Source: Nocardioides renjunii (GTDB taxonomy: Bacteria; Actinomycetota; Actinomycetes; Propionibacteriales; Nocardioidaceae). From it: a DNA stretch of 64,000 nt. Positions 33,605-42,000 of the stretch are shown here, piece by piece. The position numbers were made by a program, and so were the translations under genes. Below the pieces are notes generated by a model. It was not told the DNA's origin. It ran no database searches and was given only the letters and a program-made list of their open reading frames with translations. Every line of letters starts with the position of its first letter. Position 1 is the first letter of the stretch. The stretch covers positions 4,030,001 to 4,094,000 of the forward strand of contig NZ_CP141058.1 of NCBI RefSeq assembly GCF_034661175.1. The letters run 5' to 3'.

Positions 33605-34366
33605 GTGAGCCAGGTCCCGGCCGCCACCCGCGCCCTGCGCGTGCTGCGGTTCCTCGCGACCCAGGCCGACCCCGTCCCGCTCGAGCGGATCCTGCGCGCG
33701 TGCGACCTGCCGCGCAGCACGGCCTACCACCTGCTCAACACCATGATCGACGAGGGCTTCGTCGTGCACCTGCCCGACGAGCACCGCTACGGCCTCGGCG
33801 TCGCGGCCTTCGAGGTGGGCAGCGGCTTCACCCGCCAGGAGCCGCTGGCGCGCCTGGCCCGGCGCCCGCTCGCCGAGCTCGTCGACCGCACCGGCCACGG
33901 CGCCCACCTCGCGGTGCTGCACGGACGTGACGTCCTCTACGTCATCGAGGAGCGCGCTCCCGGGCGCCCGCCGCTGGTCACCGACGTCGGGGTGCGCCTT
34001 CCGGCGCACCTCACCGCATCGGGCCGCACCATCCTTGCCGCGCTCCCGCCCAGCCAGGTCCGCGCGCTCTACCCCGACCGCACCGCGTTCGTCGACCGCC
34101 ACGGGAAGGGGCCGGCCTCGCTGAGCGCGCTGCGCACCGTGCTGGCCGCCACGCGCCAGCGTGGCCACGCCACCGAGGACGGCGAGGTCACGCCGGGGCT
34201 GCAGAGCGTGGCGGCGCCGGTGCTCGACCACAACGCGCACCCGGTCGCCGGTGTCGCGGTGACGTTCCCGAGCGACGGCGGCGCCGACGTGGCGGCGATC
34301 GCCGCCGCGGTGACGGCGACGGCGGCCCGCCTCACCCGACGGGTGAGCGGCCCGGTGGCGACCTGA
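33605..34366 (+). CDS. IclR-family transcriptional regulator
   Basis: A 253-aa regulator with an N-terminal winged HTH (about 5-60: ALRVLRFLATQADPVPLERILRACDLPRSTAYHLLNTM) and an IclR effector domain (about 75-245: GHGAHLAVLHGRDVLYVIEE, LTASGRTILAALPP). IclR proteins of this type often control aromatic or amino-acid catabolism such as hut. GTG start at 33605 with GGAGGG upstream. Convergent with the glycohydrolase gene (10-bp gap). Confidence 0.88.
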   Translation: MSQVPAATRALRVLRFLATQADPVPLERILRACDLPRSTAYHLLNTMIDEGFVVHLPDEHRYGLGVAAFEVGSGFTRQEPLARLARRPLAELVDRTGHGAHLAVLHGRDVLYVIEERAPGRPPLVTDVGVRLPAHLTASGRTILAALPPSQVRALYPDRTAFVDRHGKGPASLSALRTVLAATRQRGHATEDGEVTPGLQSVAAPVLDHNAHPVAGVAVTFPSDGGADVAAIAAAVTATAARLTRRVSGPVAT

Positions 34367-34376
34367 CGCGCGCGGG

Positions 34377-35333
34377 TCAGGAGAGCCCGGCCACCTGCCG
34401 GGCGAGGTCGCGCAGGTCGGCGGACCGCAGGCCCGGCCAGCCGTGCACGTCCGCCACCCACTCCTCCGGCAGCGACGACGCCCCCCACCGCGCACCGAGC
34501 AGTGCACCGGCGATGGCCGCGACCGTGTCGGTGTCGTCGCCGGCGTGCACCGCCGCGGTCAGCGACGCGACCGGGGGTGCGGCCTCACCTCGCGGGTGCA
34601 GCACCGCCGACCAGGCCGCCTGGAAGGCGGTCACGACGTAGCCGTTGGGGGCGAAGTCCGCGGGAGGACGTCGCCCCGCGTCCGCGATCCAGCCCGCCCA
34701 CGCGTCCCGGCGCGGGGTCGGCACCTCGCCGACCAGGTCCTCCAGGGCGGGCATCGTCGCCTCGACCACCGCGACGCGGATCGCGTGGCACCACAGCACG
34801 CACGCGTCACCGGCGAGCGGGTCCGGGTGGGTGAGGTCGGAGACCGCTCGTGCGTGCACCGTCAGCGCGTCGCGGTCGTCGAGGAAGGCGAGCGCGACCG
34901 GCGCCGTACGCATCAGCGACCCGTTGCCGGCCGTGCGGCCGGTGCGGCGGTGCAGCTCCTGGGCCGCCGCGCGGGCGCGCTCGGCGGGTCGCGGGGCGCC
35001 GGCCCGTGCGGCGACGGCTCCGAGGACGTGACGGGTCTGGGTGCCGACGTCGGAGGCGCCGTCGCGCAGCCAGCCGACCCAGCCCTCGACGACCGCGTCG
35101 AGCGCCGCCTCGTCCGCGAGCCCGCGGTCGGCCGCCACCCGGGCGATGACGGCGGCCATCTGGGTGTCGTCGCTCCACTCGCCGGGCTGGTAGGGGCCGA
35201 GGCCGCCGCCGATCATCCGCGGCGCCTCGGACGCGGCCAGCGGCGCCGCGCCGAACTCGTACGGCACGCCGAGGGCGTCGCCGCAGGCCAGGCCGAGGAG
35301 TGCCCCCTCGACCCGGTCCGGCGACGGTGTCAC
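34377..35333 (-). CDS. ADP-ribosylglycohydrolase (DraG-like), probable enzymatic antidote
   Basis: A 318-aa ADP-ribosylhydrolase. Starts with VEGALLGLACGDALGVPYE, has the di-metal acidic motif GEWSDDTQMA near 68 and the C-terminal GDDTDTVAAIAGALLGARWG near 282; both are hallmark metal-ligand motifs. It removes ADP-ribose from arginine or other residues. It is the last gene of a coupled operon with an ART toxin and a second ART-like protein, so it is a good candidate for immunity by reversal, as known for Tri1 beside the Tre1 ART. GTG start overlaps the previous stop. Confidence 0.9.
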   Translation of the reverse strand: MTPSPDRVEGALLGLACGDALGVPYEFGAAPLAASEAPRMIGGGLGPYQPGEWSDDTQMAAVIARVAADRGLADEAALDAVVEGWVGWLRDGASDVGTQTRHVLGAVAARAGAPRPAERARAAAQELHRRTGRTAGNGSLMRTAPVALAFLDDRDALTVHARAVSDLTHPDPLAGDACVLWCHAIRVAVVEATMPALEDLVGEVPTPRRDAWAGWIADAGRRPPADFAPNGYVVTAFQAAWSAVLHPRGEAAPPVASLTAAVHAGDDTDTVAAIAGALLGARWGASSLPEEWVADVHGWPGLRSADLRDLARQVAGLS

Positions 35334-35815
35334 GCGATGTCGCCCGCGAACTTGCCCTCGATCGGGGCCGGGACCGGCTCGCGCAGCTCGGCCTCGAGGA
35401 TCGCGCGACCGATCTCGACCTGGAGCGCACCGAGGTCGACCGGCTCCGGGTCCGGCCCGGCGTCCGGGTCGAACTCCTCGACGACGATCACGCCGAGGTC
35501 CTTGACCCGCACCCGGGTGACCAGGGTGAGGACCGTGCCCGGGAGCAGGACGACCTCGCGCTCGTGGCGGGCCGCGGAGAAGGGCTCGATCGACCGGCCG
35601 GTGCGGCAGAGGATCGCGTAGACGGCGTCGGTGGTGAAGTTCTCCGTCGCGACGCGCGGGTCTCGCGAGGTCGACAGCAGCGTCTCGGTGACGCGGGCGC
35701 GACCGGGCCACCGCTCGTGGCTGCGGGCCTCGCAGCCGCGGAAGACGATGCCCTCGTGGGCCGGGAGCTGCTCCAGCGTCGAGAGCAGCGCCCCGAGGTC
35801 GGGCGTCTGCGTCAC
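35330..35815 (-). CDS. Stand-alone ADP-ribosyltransferase-like protein
   Basis: A 161-aa protein with what looks like an R-S-E ART catalytic set: Arg in EGIVFRGCEA near 24, the STS-like turn TLLSTSRDP near 47, and an ExE pair in RHEREVVLLPGTVLT near 85. The spacing resembles exoenzyme-type ARTs. There is no WXG, signal or export domain. It could act inside the cell, be a toxin module for another carrier, or be an inactive regulator. GTG start overlaps the preceding stop. Assignment rests on motif reading only. Confidence 0.55.
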   Translation of the reverse strand: MTQTPDLGALLSTLEQLPAHEGIVFRGCEARSHERWPGRARVTETLLSTSRDPRVATENFTTDAVYAILCRTGRSIEPFSAARHEREVVLLPGTVLTLVTRVRVKDLGVIVVEEFDPDAGPDPEPVDLGALQVEIGRAILEAELREPVPAPIEGKFAGDIA

Positions 35816-36261
35816 GGCTGCCCCTCCATGTTGGTCTGCAGGGTCCACTCCTGCGCGTCGGCCGGGTCGTCCTCACGGCGCGCCAGCACCGCAACGGTCA
35901 GGGTCGCCACGCGTACGCGCCCGTTGGGCTTGGGCGACCAGCTGCTGCCGTCGGCCCGGGTGCAGGCCCACACGGTGCCGTCGAGCTCGACGAGCAGCTC
36001 GTCCTGGCCCCGGGCGGGGCGTACGCCGCCCAGGGTGGCCTCCACCCGCTCCCCGCCGCGGTCCACCAGGACCCGCTCGCCGGCCCGGGTGTGGAACTCG
36101 TAGGAGGTGACGTTCCAGTGCGGGTGGTCGTCGCGCTTGACCCGGCTGAACTCGGGCAGCGGGTCGTCGGCGTGGGCCGCCTTGGCCTCGGCCCAGTCCC
36201 GGGCCGCCCAGGCGGCGATCTCCTCGGGACTCATGTTGTCGAGGTCCTCGCGACCACTCAT
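35812..36261 (-). CDS. Unknown 149-aa protein, candidate immunity protein
   Basis: Not recognised. The N-terminus is acidic and helical (DLDNMSPEEIAAWAARDWAEAKAAH), the rest is beta-rich (HWNVTSYEFHTRAG, RVEATLGGVRPARGQDELLVELDG, RVRVATLTVAVLA). ATG at 36261 overlaps the toxin stop by 4 bp and its own stop overlaps the next gene. Position directly after a secreted toxin is typical of an immunity protein. No catalytic motif is visible. An immunity function is inferred from position alone. Confidence 0.6.
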   Translation of the reverse strand: MSGREDLDNMSPEEIAAWAARDWAEAKAAHADDPLPEFSRVKRDDHPHWNVTSYEFHTRAGERVLVDRGGERVEATLGGVRPARGQDELLVELDGTVWACTRADGSSWSPKPNGRVRVATLTVAVLARREDDPADAQEWTLQTNMEGQP

Positions 36262-37871
36262 GGGATCTCCCTGACCACCAGCTGGCGGACGCCGTCCGGG
36301 CCCACCGTGTTGCTGAGCACCTCGAACTCGGTGCCTCCACGGAACAGGATCTCAGCCTCCTTCTGCGCCGCGGAGAAGGGGCCCACGTTGCTGCCGGAGT
36401 GGCCCTCGATCGTGATCCGGGTGGGGTTGTCCTTGCTGGGGTTGAGGAAGCCCTCGGCGACGTTGGGGTTGGTCGAGCTGCTGGTGAACGCGCCGTCGGA
36501 GAGGTTGCCGCCGTTGTTGATCCGCTCCACCACGTCGTCGGGCAGGTTGGTGCCGCGATAGGTCGTGCCCTCGTAGTCGGGCAGCTGGTCGAGCCCGCGG
36601 TTGGTCGCGTCGATCCTCGCCTGCACGTGCGCCTCGTTGGGCCCGATCTGGCGCATCGCGTTGTTCATCGTGTCGTAGCCGTCGTTGGTGGTGTAGTCCC
36701 AGATGCCGCGCACGCCCTCGCGGTCGAGCTCGGGGTGAGCCCGGGAGACCTCGTCGAGCCACGGGTCCAGCTCGGAGTCGCCGAGGGTGCGCCCGACCCC
36801 CTGCGGCGCCGCGGGCACGTCGTCGTACCTGTGGAGGCCGCCCAGGTCGTCGAGCCGGTTGAGGCCGCCCAGGTCGTCGAGGTTGTCGAGCTTGTCGAGG
36901 TCGGCCAGCTCGTCGAGCCGGGACAGGTCGGAGAGCCCGTCGAGGAGGTCCATGCCGCCCTTGGCGCCACGGGTCGCGAGGGCACCGGTGCCGGCGGTCG
37001 CAACGGCCGCGACGGCGTCCGGGACGAGGTGGCCGATGGCGCGGGCCGGGTCGTCGGCCCACGTGTCCCAGTCGAGCAGGCTCTTGCCGAGCTCCTTGCC
37101 GAAGCCCACCGGGTCGGTGGTGAGCCCGGTGTAGATGCCCTGCGCCATGGTCCACGCGTTCTCGGCGGAGAGCTCGTACTTCGTCATCAGCTCCTCGGGC
37201 GTGAGGTCGCCCGTGGCCAGCTTGTAGGCGTCGATGACCATGTTGACCGGGCTGAACGGCACCATCGTGAGCAGGTCCCAGACGGCCTCGCCCGCGCCCT
37301 CGAGGATGCCGCCGACGAACTTGAGGCCGGACTCGAGCCAGTTGGGCTCCTCCGGGGCGTCGGCGCAGCCCGCCCGCACCTCGCCCGCGCACACGGCGGC
37401 AGCGTTGTCGAGGTCGGCCCTCGCCGCCTGCAGCGCGCGGAGCGCGTCCTGCTGGATCGGGTCGCCCCAGTCGACGAACGGCTCCGCCTGGTCGGTGCCG
37501 CCGCTGCTCCAGTAGGTGCGCATCCGTCCCATGTAGGAGTCGTACTGGGTGCGGGCGCTCTCCGACTCGCGCTGGCCGCGCTCGTACTCGGCCTTCGCCT
37601 CGGCGGCGCGGCGCTGCACGTCCTCGAGCACCCCGGCGTACGTCGTCAGCCCGGCGGCGGCCTTCTTGAAGCCGTTGCCGGACTTGTACCAGCGCTCGGG
37701 CTCGAGGTCGTGGGCCTCGCGGAACTCGTCGGCGGCCCGGCCGGTCCACCCGGAGACGTCGATCTTGGCGAGCGCGTCGCCGGTGTCGTAGAAGAGCTGG
37801 CCCTTCTGCTCCATGGTGACGGCCCGGGACCGGATGTTGCCGGGGTTGCCCTCGACCTCGAAGTCCGGCAT
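36258..37871 (-). CDS. WXG/T7SS-type polymorphic toxin with ADP-ribosyltransferase C-terminus
   Basis: A 537-aa protein. The N-terminus (1-150) is a helical T7SS-substrate-like domain with a DVSGWTGRAADEF turn near 40. A middle region has hydrophobic segments near 190-215 and 275-295, then a leucine/aspartate-rich stretch (LDELADLDKLDNLDDLGGL, about 312-345). The C-terminal 130 residues carry an ART triad: Arg in TYRGTN near 440, the FTSSSTNP turn near 463, and ExE in QKEAEILFRGGTEFEVL near 507. Export-type N-terminus plus enzymatic C-terminus is the polymorphic toxin plan. It is preceded by a WXG100-like gene and followed by likely immunity genes. Confidence 0.82.
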   Translation of the reverse strand: MPDFEVEGNPGNIRSRAVTMEQKGQLFYDTGDALAKIDVSGWTGRAADEFREAHDLEPERWYKSGNGFKKAAAGLTTYAGVLEDVQRRAAEAKAEYERGQRESESARTQYDSYMGRMRTYWSSGGTDQAEPFVDWGDPIQQDALRALQAARADLDNAAAVCAGEVRAGCADAPEEPNWLESGLKFVGGILEGAGEAVWDLLTMVPFSPVNMVIDAYKLATGDLTPEELMTKYELSAENAWTMAQGIYTGLTTDPVGFGKELGKSLLDWDTWADDPARAIGHLVPDAVAAVATAGTGALATRGAKGGMDLLDGLSDLSRLDELADLDKLDNLDDLGGLNRLDDLGGLHRYDDVPAAPQGVGRTLGDSELDPWLDEVSRAHPELDREGVRGIWDYTTNDGYDTMNNAMRQIGPNEAHVQARIDATNRGLDQLPDYEGTTYRGTNLPDDVVERINNGGNLSDGAFTSSSTNPNVAEGFLNPSKDNPTRITIEGHSGSNVGPFSAAQKEAEILFRGGTEFEVLSNTVGPDGVRQLVVREIP

Positions 37872-37872
37872 G

Positions 37873-38196
37873 TCACATCACCTTGATCGCGGCGATCGTG
37901 CCCTTGAGGCCGGACAGCGCGTCGTAGCCGGCCTTGTCGGTCTCGAAGTAGTTCATGGCGATCTTGCCCAGGCGGCCGGCCATCTCCTCCACGTCCTGGC
38001 AGAGGTTGTTGACGCCCTCCTCCCAGCGGCCCTTGAACTCGTCGAGCGCGTCCCACACCACGTCGCTGCCCACGTCGCCCTTGGACGGGACCAGGTCCTC
38101 GACGTCCTTGTCCTTGAACAGCTGCAGCGTCTCGTTGAGCCCCTGGGCGGCCTTGCCCATGCTCTCGAGGTCGACTTCGTAGTCGTAGGACGGCAT
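37873..38196 (-). CDS. WXG100-like small protein (toxin partner)
   Basis: A 107-aa helical protein with no signal peptide. It starts MPSYDYEVDLESMGKAAQGL and has a RWEEGVNNL turn near 60, a W-x-x-G version of the WXG turn, between two helices. The ATG at 38196 has CAGGAG just upstream. Its stop is 1 bp from the toxin start, so the pair is co-translated. By analogy to ESX systems it is likely a chaperone or co-secreted partner of the ART toxin. Confidence 0.72.
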   Translation of the reverse strand: MPSYDYEVDLESMGKAAQGLNETLQLFKDKDVEDLVPSKGDVGSDVVWDALDEFKGRWEEGVNNLCQDVEEMAGRLGKIAMNYFETDKAGYDALSGLKGTIAAIKVM

Positions 38197-38318
38197 GGCT
38201 CCTGACTTCCCCGCGGTGCGGCCTCCCAAACCGGCAGCGCCCTCGTGATCCTGACGGGTGTGAGACTGCGTCCACCGGGGTAGGAGCCGGGGGACCCAAC
38301 CGACGAAAGGGGGCGGCC

Positions 38319-38639
38319 GTGGCCGTCGGACTTGTCTACGCAGAGATGCAGGCTGCCGCCCAGGCCGCCGCCGACGCCGTGGAGCCGCTGCAGGAGACGT
38401 TGCGCGAGCTCGGCGCGACGATCGAGACCGAGGCGGGCAAGGGCTTCAAGGGCCAGGCCGCGGCCGGCTTCGGCGAGGCCGTCAACGAGTGGTTCACCAT
38501 CGCGGTGACGCTCGGCCCGATCCTCGAGGGCTACTCCCAGAGCCTGATGTACGTCGCCCAGGAGCACGCCACCAACGACGTCGAGCAGGCCACGCGCGCC
38601 GGCCAGCTCGCCGACCGCCTCGGCGGAGGTCCCCAATGA
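38319..38639 (+). CDS. WXG100-like/EsxA-type small protein 2
   Basis: A 106-aa all-helical protein (AEMQAAAQAAADAVEPLQETL; GKGFKGQAAAGFGEAVNEWF) with a glycine turn in place of a strict WXG. No signal peptide or cysteine. GTG start at 38319 with AAAGGGGG upstream. It overlaps the next small gene (ATGA) and is divergent from the toxin operon. ESX substrates usually come as such tandem pairs. Confidence 0.68.
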   Translation: MAVGLVYAEMQAAAQAAADAVEPLQETLRELGATIETEAGKGFKGQAAAGFGEAVNEWFTIAVTLGPILEGYSQSLMYVAQEHATNDVEQATRAGQLADRLGGGPQ

Positions 38640-38935
38640 GCGACCGCGGGCTCGTCGTGCACCAGGGCTCGCTGTCCGCGATGGAGACCGCCCTGTCCAC
38701 CGCGACCACCGCCATCACGACCCAGGTCGACGAGCTCCTCGAGCAGGTCGAGACGCTCACGCCCGGCTGGGACGAGACGAGCGAGTCGCACATGTCCCAC
38801 CTCGAGCACCAGCAGAAGCTGCGCGACGGCGTGCAGAAGCTCACCGAGGCGCTCGACCAGGTGCGGTCCAAGCTCGCGACCTACCGCGAGGACGCCCGGG
38901 AGATCGAGGTCGAGAACGTGGCGATCGTCAACTGA
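38636..38935 (+). CDS. WXG100-like small protein 3
   Basis: A 99-aa helical-hairpin protein: first helix about 12-42, turn TPGWDETS near 45 (W-x-E in place of WXG), second helix about 52-90 (HMSHLEHQQKLRDGVQKL and onward). ATG overlaps the stop of the preceding gene and GGAGG lies just before. Together with 38319-38639 it forms a likely heterodimer pair of the EsxA/EsxB kind. No ESX secretion machinery genes are in the window. Confidence 0.72.
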   Translation: MSDRGLVVHQGSLSAMETALSTATTAITTQVDELLEQVETLTPGWDETSESHMSHLEHQQKLRDGVQKLTEALDQVRSKLATYREDAREIEVENVAIVN

Positions 38936-39062
38936 CCCGGCGGTCGTTACCGGTTGAAGTTACCCCCGGGTAGGATTCTTCTCACGCGTGAGGGCCCTGC
39001 CGTCGGCACGACCGGCGGTCATATGCTCCGGCTCTGTACGCCCGACCGAGGAGCCCTCCCCC

Positions 39063-42000
39063 ATGCAGATCTTCGCGATCGTCGTCTCGTTCGCCATGAC
39101 CGTCGCCGCGATGGCCATCCTGGTCCCGGCGACACGGCGGATGCTGGGCGTGATCCGCGCGGGCCAGCCCGCCCCCGGCCGCACGGGCAACCCCGTCGGG
39201 CGCTCCACGACGATGCTGAAGGAGACCTTCCTCCACACGCGGATGCTGCAGCGCCCGTGGATCGGCGTCATGCACTGGTTCGTCTACGCCGCGTTCCTCT
39301 TCCTCAGCACGGCCGTCGGAGCGGCGTACTTCCAGCTCTTCGAACCGTCGTTCGCCTGGCCGCTGATCGGCCACTGGTACCCGTACGAGTGGTTCAGCGA
39401 GCTCATCGGCCTGCTGAGCACCGTCGGCATCGTCTTCCTCATCCTCGTCCGCCAGCGCCACCACCCCCGCTCCGAGGGTCGCAGCAGCCGGTTCTTCGGC
39501 TCGAACTTCTGGCAGGCCTACTTCGTCGAGGCGCTGGCGCTCCTCGAGGGCGCGGCGATCCTCTTCGTGCGTGCCGCCGAGTGGAAGCTCGACGAGGACG
39601 CCGGGCGCAGCCACTACCCGATCTCCTCGTGGATCGGCGACGCGTTCTACCCCAACTCGGTCGGCGCCCTCGAGAACACGATCTACGCCATCGCCGCCTT
39701 CAAGATCGTGCTGGCGATGATCTGGCTGATGGTGATCGCCCGCAACCTCACGATGGGCATCGCCTGGCACCGCTTCACCGCCTGGCCCAACATCTGGTTC
39801 AAGCGCGAGGACGACGGCAGCACCGCCATCGGCGCGATGAAGCCGCTGACGTCCGAGGGCAAGCCGGTCACCCTCGACGACATCGACGACCTCGACGAGG
39901 AGTCGGTGCTCGGCGCGGGGAAGCTCGAGGACTTCTCCTGGAAGGGCATCCTCGACTTCACCACCTGCACCGAGTGCGGCCGCTGCCAGTCGCAGTGCCC
40001 CGCCTGGAACACCGAGAAGCCCCTCTCGCCCAAGCTCCTCATCACGGCCCTGCGCGACCACGCGTACGCCAAGGCCGACGGCGACCCGGCCCACACCGAG
40101 CGGCAGCTCGTCGGCGTCGGCTCCAAGGGCGAGACCGCGGGCGCCGGGACCGACGTGATCGACTACTTCTACAACCCCCACGACGCACCGTTCGTCATCG
40201 ACGAGGACGTCCTCTGGAACTGCACCTCGTGCGGTGCGTGCGTCCAGCAGTGCCCCGTCGACATCGAGCACGTCGACCACATCATGGACATGCGGCGCTA
40301 CCAGCTGCTCGTGGAGTCCAACTTCCCGGCCGAGCTCAACCAGCTCTTCAAGGGCCTGGAGAACAAGGGCAACCCGTGGAACATGTCGGCCACCGCGCGG
40401 ATGGACTGGGCCAAGGGCCTCGAGTTCGACGTGCCTGTCGTCGGCGAGGACCTCGAGTCGCTCGAGTCGGTCGACTGGCTGTTCTGGGTCGGCTGCGCCG
40501 GGGCCTACGAGGACCGCGCCAAGAAGACCACGCGTGCGGTCGCCGAGCTGCTGGACATCGCCGGCATCTCCTTCGGCGTCCTCGGCAACGGCGAGACCTG
40601 CACCGGTGACCCCGCCCGCCGCGCCGGCAACGAGTTCGTCTTCCAGGGCCTGGCCCAGCAGAACGTGGAGACCTTCAAGGAGTACAAGGTCAAGAAGGTC
40701 GTCTCGACCTGCGCGCACTGCTTCAACACGCTCAAGAACGAGTACAAGGACTTCGGCATCGAGCTCGAGGTCGTGCACCACACCCAGCTCCTCAACCGCC
40801 TCGTGCGCGAGGGGAAGCTGACGCCGGTCAAGGACGGCGCGGGTGCCGCGAAGCGCTCGATCACCTACCACGACCCCTGCTACGTCGGCCGCCACAACCA
40901 GGTCTACTCCCCGCCGCGCGAGCTGCTGCAGGTGCTGCCCGGCGCCGAGTACGTCGAGATGGAGCGCAGCGCGGAGCGGTCGTTCTGCTGCGGCGCCGGC
41001 GGCGCGCGCATGTGGATGGAGGAGAACCTCGGCGAGCGGATCAACGTCAACCGCACCCGCGAGGCCGTCGGCACCGGCGCCGACCAGATCGCGGTGGGCT
41101 GCCCCTTCTGCCGCGTGATGCTGTCGGACGGGCTGACCGCCCAGCAGGCGGCCGGCGAGGCCCGCGAGGAGGTCGAGGTCCTCGACGTCGCGCAGATGCT
41201 GCTCGCCTCGGTGAAGGGCGAGTCGGCCACGAAGGCCGCCCCGGCGTCGTCTCCTGCCGCAGCCGCTCCGGCCGCGAAGGCCGGCGGCGTCGCGACCGAC
41301 GTGGCGACGAAGGACGAGCCGGAGGCCGGCGACGTCACCGTCACCGAGAACACCGTCACCGAGACCGCCGACGCCGGTCCGCTGGCCAAGGCCTCGGGCG
41401 GCTCGTCGCTCTTCGACACTCCGGCTCCCGAGGCACCCACCACCCCGGCCGCTCCGGCCGAGAAGGCGCCCGCGTCCGGCGGGTCGCTCTTCGACACCCC
41501 CGCCCCCGAAGCACCCGCGGCCCCGGCCGCTCCGGCCGAGAAGGCGCCCGCGTCCGGCGGGTCGCTCTTCGACACCCCCGCCCCCGAAGCACCCGCGGCC
41601 CCGGCCGCCCCGGCCGAGAAGGCGCCCGAGCCGAAGGCCGCGGGCGGCTCCGGTGGGTCGTCGCTCTTCGATCTCGGCCCGGCCGAGCCGGAGGCCCCCG
41701 CGCCCGCGCCCGCACCCGCCCCGGCGAGCCAGGCCGGGTCGACCGAGCTCGGCGGCGGCGGTTCGCTGTTCGACCTCGGTACGCCGGAGGAGCCGGCGCC
41801 CGCAGCGGCGCCCGCACCCGAGGCCGCGCCGGCTCCGTCCGAGCCGACCAGCGCCGCCCCGGCCGCCCCGGCCGCGAACCTGGGCAGCGGTGGGTCGCTC
41901 TTCGACATCGCCGCCCCGGCACCGGTCGAGCCCGCCACGAAGGCGGAGCCCGCCACGACGGCGGAGCCCGCCGTGAAGGCGGAGCCCGTCGAGCCCGTCG

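Noticed and set aside
34377..38935. A complete ESX/T7SS locus
   Set aside because: No EccB, EccC, EccD or mycosin gene is present; only substrates and likely immunity genes are found.
41461..41616. Possible CRISPR-like direct repeats
   Set aside because: Repeats of 78 bp are in frame inside a coding tail, have no unique spacers of regular length and no cas genes.
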